From the NCBI GenBank assembly GCA_039545315.1, contig BCIM01000005.1, positions 560,609-624,608 of the forward strand: DNA of 64,000 bases, given 5' to 3'. Each line of letters begins with the position of its first letter. Position 1 is the first letter of the stretch. Position numbers and translations under genes: made by a program. This DNA is from Kondoa malvinella. Its lineage: Eukaryota > Basidiomycota > Agaricostilbomycetes > Agaricostilbales > Kondoaceae. Shown piece after piece: positions 57,486-64,000 of this stretch. The notes under the pieces are model-generated. The model had not been told where the DNA came from. It did no database searches and worked only from the letters and a program-made list of their open reading frames with translations.

Positions 57486-59764
57486 ATGGACTCAACGCTA
57501 TCTATTTTGATTGCTTGTCTGGCTTGTTGTGTTGTCGGCGCCTGGCATGTCTCACAAATTGGCTCGAGAGATAGACGGCTTCCTCCTGGTGTATGTAAAC
57601 GCACTTGAGCCATGGCAGCGCTCAGCTTCCCTTCGCAGCCTCCGACTCTAACTGTCTTGGGCAATCTGCTAGATGTCCCGGCAAAGAATGCCCACTTGAA
57701 GTTCACAGAATTGGGAGTGAGTATTCAGCACTCCGCTACAGCCGCAAGCTGATCTTCTGTAGCGCAAATATGGCAGCATCGTTAGCTTGAAGCTGTTCAA
57801 CCAGACCATGGTCATCTTGAACGATGCGAAAGCCATCCGAGAGCTTATGGATACGCGTAAGCTTCCGTTGGCTATACTACGTGTCGGACCTGACGCTTCT
57901 TCCAGGCGCAAAAAGCTCGAGCGATAGACCTCCGCAAGTTGCTTCAGACGTTCTGGTCAATACTCAAGCTCACAGTGGAATACAGTATGCACGTTGCTGG
58001 CATTCACATATCAGAAGGCAGGCATCCGCTACTTGCTGATGGTGCGACCATTGCATTGATGAAGAAGACTGGTCAGTTGCTTTTCTGTCACTTATAGCGC
58101 GTGCTCATTGTCTTGCCTCAGTCTTCAACCAAGCCCTGTCACCATCAGCCTGCGAGAGCTACCAATTTGTCCAACATGCCGAAGGCACTGCTGTGCTATA
58201 CAATGTGCTAAACAATCCCGAAGGCTTCTACCAAGAAATGAGACGATACAGCGGTAGTTTGACATTAGCAATTGCTTTTGGCAAAAGAGCGCCTACTTTT
58301 GAACGAGCGGATCAATGTGGCTTCTCTCTCAAGCGGTTCTTCGATGTACAGCTCAAGTTCAATCACATGTTGGAGGTGAGTAGAACACCTTTTTGTGTGT
58401 TTTATGCTGACTTGTGTACCATTATTCACAGGCTGGTGCTAAGTCAGCCCTCTTCTTCTCCCAAGCTTAGTCGGCTGATCGAGGCACAGTGGATCTGCTT
58501 CCGTGGCTCAAGAAACTTCCAAAGTTCATGCAGACCTGGCAAAGGGCAGCGGACGAGATCAAGTCTGAGCTATACGACCTTTACGTCAATTGCCTTTTCC
58601 GTGATATTCAGCAACGAGTCGCTACTGGCCGGGGTAATCATTGTTGGATGGAAGATGGTTTGTAAATCTTCGGGCGTCTGACCTTGGGCTGAGAGGTTAA
58701 CAGTTCTCCGACAGCATAAGGCTGGTGAAGTACCGTTCGATCAAGCTCAAGTCGCTTGGATGGGTGGAGGCATGCTAGAAGCAGGAAGCGATACCACTTC
58801 TGTGAGCTGCTCTCGCGGCTGAGGGGAATGATCTGATTGGAAGCAGTCTGCACTCCTCGGAGTCGTCTTGGCCGCTGTCTTGCATCCAAACGAGTGAGCT
58901 TTACTTATGTCTGTTCGATTATTCCTCATCATTGCAGGGTCGCTAAATGTCAAGCGGAGATTGATCAAGTCACAAACGGCTCAGACCGAAGTCCAATCTT
59001 ATCCGACATTGATAAGCTACCTTATACATCTGCTTTCCTCCTTGAGGCGTGTTTTGGAATCTCCAGAAAATGCGCACGGCTCATACTGTATCCAGGTACA
59101 ACGCTGGAGACCGACAGCTAACTCGGGCGTACCTCACTATACCACTCAAGCTGAAGAGTACAACGGCTACAAAATTCCTGTAAGTCATCCAGACAGTTTG
59201 TCTGATCTGCTTACACTCACGCTCAATAGGCTGGCGTGATCCTCATCCAAAACACCTGGAGCGTCTTACACGATGAGCGAACTTACGACTCGCCTGATCA
59301 ATTTATGCCTGAACGATTTATGAAGCACAAGCATGGTCTGCGCGAAGGTCTGGTCGAAGAAGGTTTCCGCAACACCTTTGGTTTTGGTAGCGGAAGGAGA
59401 TTTTGTGGTGGTATGAAGCTTGCGCAGAACAGTTTGGATATCACTGTGATGAAGATGTTCTGTAAGTGTCATAATACAGGATTGTGTACGCTTGCTTATC
59501 TCAGGACTTGCTTGTAGGGGCTTTCAATTTCGCTCATGCCGTCGATGCGAATGGTCAGACTATTCCAGTCTCGGCGGACGACTATATCCGTAAGCTTGTT
59601 ATCCTGTTTGCAACAACTCTCTGATCTGCGTTATAGCTGGTCATTTGACAGCACCTCAGCCATTCAAATGTGCAATCACAATTCGCTCACCAGCCCATGC
59701 AGCTACTATCCAACGAGACTACGAGCAAGAAGCACCATACTATGAAGCTTACAACCCTTACTAG
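57486..59764 (+). CDS. Cytochrome P450 (second of two)
   Basis: Haem monooxygenase with N-terminal anchor (MDSTLSILIACLACCVVGAW), RRLPPG-PPTLTVLGNLL proline hinge across an intron, RKYGSIVSLKLFNQTMVILN, YSGSLTLAIAFGKRAP, VDLLPWLKKLPKFMQTW, MGGGMLEAGSDTTSSALLG (I-helix AGxDTT), LLE-VQRWRP (K-helix ExxR as EVQR, joined across a GC-AG intron at 59047-59095), TWSVLHDERTYDSPDQFMPE with RF, and haem loop FGFGSGRRFCGGMKLAQNSL. It ends EAPYYEAYNPY at 59764. At least ten short introns. It resembles CYP64/CYP620-like fungal P450s in the FGSGRRFCGG loop, but subfamily and substrate are not assignable by eye. Not a recent duplicate of the P450 at 50145. Confidence 0.87.
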
Positions 59765-59958
59765 GCGGAGTTCTTGGTCTGACACATTGTGTGCATAGCT
59801 TAGGAAACCCGTTCATGATGCTTGCAATCTTACGAAGGCGGTGTATTGATCCTACGCATAGCAGAGGCACAACCGCAAGCCGTGAGAGTCGAAATGATTT
59901 GACCGTATAGTACATTTTCATCCTCTGCGTCCCTTCAATTCCCAAGCTAACGCCCCGA

Positions 59959-60421
59959 TCATACTGCTATCTCTTGTATCGGCTCTGCTTTGACTGTCGA
60001 GTAGTCTATCTTTGCATCCGCGTCCGCATCCAATTCGCCGACCAGTACGCTGTCACACCAATAGCGTCGCTTAGCTGCTACCCAGCTAGAAGAACCACCG
60101 AACTGACATGTTATCACCTCTGACAATGTACAAACCCAAAGGCGCCTCTTCAACGCCTTCTTCCAAACTGTAAATGCGTTCTATCGCATCTGACAAAATG
60201 ACATTTGTAGTCTGGTCGAAGCCTTGCAAGATGCCCTGTAGCATATGTTGTAGCTCCTGACATTCTGGCGAAAGGTAAGGGGCGGACTCACTACTATCGT
60301 TCGCCCGTCATGCGTTATGATAATTACTTTTTCTGTTATACGACACAATTATGAGCTCTAGCCACACGCAGGCCGATGGGAGGATAGACGCACTCTCTAC
60401 ATAAGGAGCTAGAGACGACAT
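59959..60421 (-). CDS. LSM8: U6 snRNA-associated Sm-like protein LSm8
   Basis: Nuclear Lsm2-8 ring subunit that binds the 3' oligo-U of U6 snRNA and supports splicing. Four exons: MSSLAPYVE (ATG 60421), KKVIIITHDGRTIV after a GTGCGT...ACAG intron, GILQGFDQTTNVILSDAIER, IYSLEEGVEEAPLGLYIVRG, DN-IVLVGELDADADAKIDYS, ending VKAEPIQEIAV at 59959. These are the Sm1 (ITHDGRxIVGxLxGFDQTTN) and Sm2 (IVRGDNIVLVGELD) motifs specific to LSm8. The protein is about 100 residues, normal for the family. Convergent with the P450 gene. Confidence 0.92.
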
Positions 60422-61470
60422 CTTGCGTCTCTGCTGGATTGTCGACTATTTGACCTTTTAGAATGTTTTTTGTGAGGCGCTTGTCTTCTCTCGACCACTT
60501 TGCAGCTCTGAATGGCGTTTGCTGGACTCGTGCAATGAGACGCCGTAGAAGATGAGCAGAAGAGGCTTTCGAGGAGTTGCGTCGCCGCGCACTGAAGAGT
60601 GCCCAAAGTTCGCAAGAATGTACAAGTGCCCTTGTTGGCTCGCAGGACGAATTCATGGCTGTGGTGTTCCATTTGATGATCTGCTGTGTCCTCTCCTGCT
60701 TGCAAAGCCAGCTTGCGCGTTTGTCAATGACTCAATGAACCAGCTACATCGCTTGGACTTTGGGCTACGCTGTTTGCTCTCTTTCGCTCAGGATACGATG
60801 ACACCTTGCGACTTGGGTGTGAAGAGCGGACTTGGCAAAGCAGAGCAAATGCAGAAAGCCCAATCGCATAGCTTGTCTCTTCTTGCCTTTACCCTTCATA
60901 CTCTGTCTTCTCTCTGGATTGCTGAATAACCGACGGCTGACTACAAGCTTAGGCTCACTGCCAGTAGACCTTTCGTGTCTCTCTGCGACTGCCTCAGGTT
61001 CGCCTATCATATGGAGATCGCTGTTTTTCGATGCGCCTGCCTGGGCGATGTCTGATGCGCTGGAATTGAGTACGCACACGAGTATAAAATCCACTGAAGC
61101 GCGTGAAGTCGAGAAAGAGACATCGCTCAGCCAGGCCTGCTACGGCTTGACGCGCGTTGATTCGGGCACACGTGTCCTTGTGAGTTTGCGTCTTCCGTCC
61201 ATTGCTGCTGCTACTCATCTAGTATGCCTCAGGTAGTTGACGTCGCTTATCGAGGACGTGCGCGCAACGGAGTTTGGTCGGGCCGTCTTATGTGATGGAT
61301 ATGAGCATCGCGACATTGACAGTCCCGATGATTTCACAAACTTATATCAGCTAGACACAAGCATCCGACAGGCAATGAAAACCACAGTCCCTTTGGGATA
61401 ATGATTGCGTTGCTCACTTCTCATGCTCGTGCGGCCAACCATCGCCGCCTTACGTACATCAAGTAATCGC
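60422..61470. promoter_or_regulatory. Divergent intergenic region of LSM8 and GPD genes
   Basis: About 1 kb between divergent start codons. A 125-codon plus-strand frame (60552-60929) has an ATG but no recognisable domain and no neighbours in phase; I treat it as chance or leader sequence. Confidence 0.4.
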
Positions 61471-63274
61471 ATGCAGAATCGTCTCTCTTCGGTCGCCAAC
61501 CACCTCAGCACGGGCACCATGGGAAAAGAAAGAGTAGCAATCGTCGGTTCGTGAGAGTCGGGTTATGATGCTCGAATGATAGCAAAACTTAGAATCTATT
61601 CTTTCATGCAGGGTCTGGTAATTGGGTGTGTATGCTTCTCAAGGCCAGCTATTGGTACTCATAAGGCTCTATTAGGGCTCAGCGATCAGCAAACTAGTCG
61701 GCGAGAACGTCAAGAAGCATTCTGATGTTTTCGAACAACAAGTCAAGATCTGGGTCTTTGATGAGCAAGTGGAAGGTCGCTCGCTGGTAGAAATCTTTAA
61801 CGAGAAGCACGAGAATGTCAAATACCTTCCTGGGAGGAAATTGCCCGAGTGAGCTTGAACGGAGATGTTTTGAGCTCGGACGCTGAGACTGATTTTGCTG
61901 AGGGCAGGAATATAATAGCGACTGGTGATCTTATAGAAGCTATTGAAGAAGCTACGGCGTTGATCTTTGTGCTGCCGCATCAGGTACGTGGCATGCTGCT
62001 TATGCTGTATGTCAGCTGAGCAGCCACCTCTGGTACAGTTCATTCCCAAGACATGCCAGCAAATGCAAGGCAAAGTAGGTAAAGGCGCAAAGGGAATCTC
62101 CCTCATCAAGGTCAGCTACTCGTTCAAGGTTGCATAGTGAATGCTTAATCGTGCGGTGTTGCCGACAGGGTGTCGAAGTCAAGGACAGCCAGATCTCAAT
62201 CTTTGCAGATGTGATAGAAGAACAGCTAGGTATTAGCTGCTCTGCACTATCAGGTGCAAATATCGCCGACGAAGGTACGATTCGAGAGTCGATGCATGAA
62301 GTTCAGCTCACCTACCCTGGTTTGGTGCAGTCGCCGATGAGAGCTTCAGCGAGACTACGATAGGGTACAGGAAGAAGGAAGATGGCGAAATGTGCGTCTG
62401 GATGACATCTCTGGCTCATATAGCTTAGCGTCTCATCAATAAACGCACAGGTGGAAGAAGCTCTTCCATACCCAGAATTTCCGCGTTAGCCTGATCGACG
62501 ATGTGGATGGAGTATCACTCTGTGGAGCGCTCAAGAAGTAGGTCATCTGTTCTATTGTCCTCATCGGTGTCTCACCCAGTATTTCACTACAGCATCGTGG
62601 CTATCGCTGTCGGTTTCAGTGACGGTCTAGGGTTTGTCGTGGAATGCTTTGCTGCTATCTATTAGCTGAGCTGTCTTCCCGATGAACAGATTGGGCAGCA
62701 ATGCCAAAGCAGCCATCATGCGAATTGGTTTAATGGAAATGAAGTCCTTCAGTCAAGAATTCTTTGAGAACGTCAAGGATGCGACCTTTGTTTCCGAGAG
62801 CGCTGGAGTAGCGGATTTGATTACTTCATGTCAGTTTCTCTCCATTGATTTTGCGTGTGCGAATTCGATGGCAAGCTCCTGACAGGCATAAGCGGACGGA
62901 ACAGGAAGGTAGCTGATGCGTTTGCGAAGACTGGGAAGGTGAGTTGGCTGGAGGGTATGACTGCTTATGTCTAAGAGCCCTTTGCGACTCACAGCCCTTC
63001 AAAGATTTGGAGCAAGAACTGCTCAATGGCCAAAAGTTGCAAGGCACCGAAGTAGGCAACCTGAATCTATGATGAACAGCAGCTCACATATCATGACAGA
63101 CCGCAAAGGAGGTGCACAAGTTCCTAGAAGCGCGCAACAGAGTAGATGGCTACCCGCTCTTCCGCGCTGTTTACCAGATTGTGTTTGATGGCAAACGTAC
63201 GTCTCTCTTTCGTTGGATAGTGACTGGTCTGATGGTGTGTTGTAGCTGTGAAGAACCTCACGGAGATGATTTGA
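61471..63274 (+). CDS. GPD1: NAD-dependent glycerol-3-phosphate dehydrogenase
   Basis: Reduces dihydroxyacetone phosphate to glycerol 3-phosphate for osmolyte and NAD balance. From ATG 61471 the N-terminus is [16 protein letters not shown], with RLSSVANHL matching the PTS2 consensus RLx5HL, as in yeast Gpd1. The NAD loop VGSGNWGSAISKL is assembled across a 14-nt exon (61612-61625). Then [161 protein letters not shown], ending VKNLTEMI at 63274. A second in-frame ATG at 61519 has a perfect ACCATGG context. Confidence 0.93.
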
Positions 63275-63473
63275 GCGATTCGGGTAGTGAAGAGGAATTT
63301 CAGATTGGTTCAGGTTGAGCACACACGCAATGATAGACTTGTAAAATACAACAAAGCTGCACTAGCTAGCGTTCGTGCTTTCCATGGCTCTCCGGATGAG
63401 CAACCCATTCAATCACCTTCGCGTGCTTGCCTTGAACCGTCACCTTGATTTATACCCTAGCTAGACGCAAGCC

Positions 63474-64000
63474 ATGGTGTATATCGGCGTGTCAGACAGC
63501 GACTCTGACTCGGACGTCACGTCTGTCGCATCCTCGCATCAAGCCAAAAATCGAAAAGGCAAACAACGCCAAAGTTCCGCTTCAGGTGCTACTTCTTCAC
63601 GGCGTTCCAGTGGCTCTGGCGAGTCCAGCAACAGCGGGTCTGACACTGAGGACGACGAAGAGGAAGATGATGAGGATGCACCTCCGCCTGTCTCGCGTTT
63701 AGACGATGAAGACATGTCTGAGGGCGAAGACTATAGCTACAAACCTGAACCTGTGTCTGTCAAAAAGTCCAAAAAGCCTAAAGAATCACCTGAATCCAGC
63801 GACAGCGGTCTAGAGATTGATGATGAACTCTCGCGAACGCATTCTGGGTCTCACTCTGGTTCGGACGACATAGAGATAGACGACACCTTTGAAGAAGCTA
63901 AAGCGCGCAAAGATCTCAGACCACAGCCGAACAATCTAGACAGACTCTTGTCGCAAAATGCAGATCCAGCAAGGACTAAAGTCATGCAAGCCAGTTTATT
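63474..64000 (+). CDS. Acidic Ser-rich protein, N-terminal part (cut at right edge)
   Basis: Open frame from ATG 63474 to the window end (175 codons). It starts MVYIGVSDSDSDSDVTSVAS and is dominated by Ser, Asp, Glu and Lys (DTEDDEEEDDEDAPPPVSRL, DIEIDDTFEEAKARKDLRPQ). Many SD/DSD sites suggest CK2 phosphorylation. This is the type of disordered N-terminus seen in chromatin remodellers and nucleolar proteins; the part that would identify it is outside the window. Confidence 0.7.
   Translation, partial: MVYIGVSDSDSDSDVTSVASSHQAKNRKGKQRQSSASGATSSRRSSGSGESSNSGSDTEDDEEEDDEDAPPPVSRLDDEDMSEGEDYSYKPEPVSVKKSKKPKESPESSDSGLEIDDELSRTHSGSHSGSDDIEIDDTFEEAKARKDLRPQPNNLDRLLSQNADPARTKVMQASL

Noticed and set aside
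50145..59764. P450-GT90-P450 region as a secondary-metabolite cluster
   Set aside because: No backbone synthase, transporter or regulator is present, and an F-box and a zincin-like gene lie between; the two P450s are not close relatives.
60552..60929. 125-codon plus-strand frame between LSM8 and GPD
   Set aside because: No similarity recognised, and it lies where both promoters must be.
1..64000. tRNA, rRNA or CRISPR features
   Set aside because: I looked for GGTTCGA-type tRNA boxes, rRNA blocks and regular short repeats in intergenic DNA and found none that hold up; this scan by eye is not exhaustive.

Overview
This window is nuclear DNA from a fungus, most likely a basidiomycete. I read that from the genes themselves: almost all are split by many introns of about 40-60 nt with GT...AG ends and CTNAC/CTGAY-like branch sites, and the families present (FunK1 kinase, BCAS3-type WD40 protein, GT90 glycosyltransferase, DUF2015, spherulin-4, a two-domain NOSIP/RING protein) are typical of that group. 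The species cannot be named from sequence alone. I resolved many splice junctions by hand; start and stop coordinates are more certain than every internal intron.

Layout. 1-6028: N-terminal part of a separase-like gene (minus, runs off the left edge) divergent from a HEXXH zincin-like protein. 6121-11772: a truncated copy of the 5' end of the NOSIP gene, a 3.9 kb segment with a small membrane protein and a thiopurine-methyltransferase-like gene, then the intact NOSIP gene. 11915-19087: two single-pass membrane proteins and the Doa10/SSM4 ER ubiquitin ligase. 19205-25086: DUF2015 protein, aldo/keto reductase, secreted spherulin-4 protein and argininosuccinate synthase (ARG1). 25268-32648: DnaJ-X chaperone, a free-standing RNase H1-type hybrid-binding domain, a multi-pass membrane protein, a Gln/Gly-rich protein. 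33055-43341: sulfite reductase beta subunit, Snx41/Atg20, ELMO protein. 43190-50093: a FunK1 kinase between two diverged copies of the ELMO 5' end, then a BCAS3 protein. 50145-59764: two cytochromes P450, a GT90 transferase, an F-box protein and a second zincin-like protein that lacks the first His. 59959-64000: LSM8, NAD glycerol-3-phosphate dehydrogenase with a peroxisomal PTS2, and the start of an acidic Ser-rich protein cut by the right edge.

Most genes are single-copy housekeeping genes and do not form one pathway. Two autophagy/trafficking-related genes (Snx41/Atg20 and BCAS3), two amino-acid/sulfur genes (ARG1 and sulfite reductase) and two P450s are the only functional echoes. The most unusual content is at gene-structure level: a NOSIP duplication whose exons are nearly identical but whose introns have diverged, a probable AT-AC intron that restores a P450 haem motif, a GC-AG intron, a set of 9-14 nt micro-exons that mostly encode cofactor-binding loops, and a GPD gene apparently built for dual targeting by leaky scanning.
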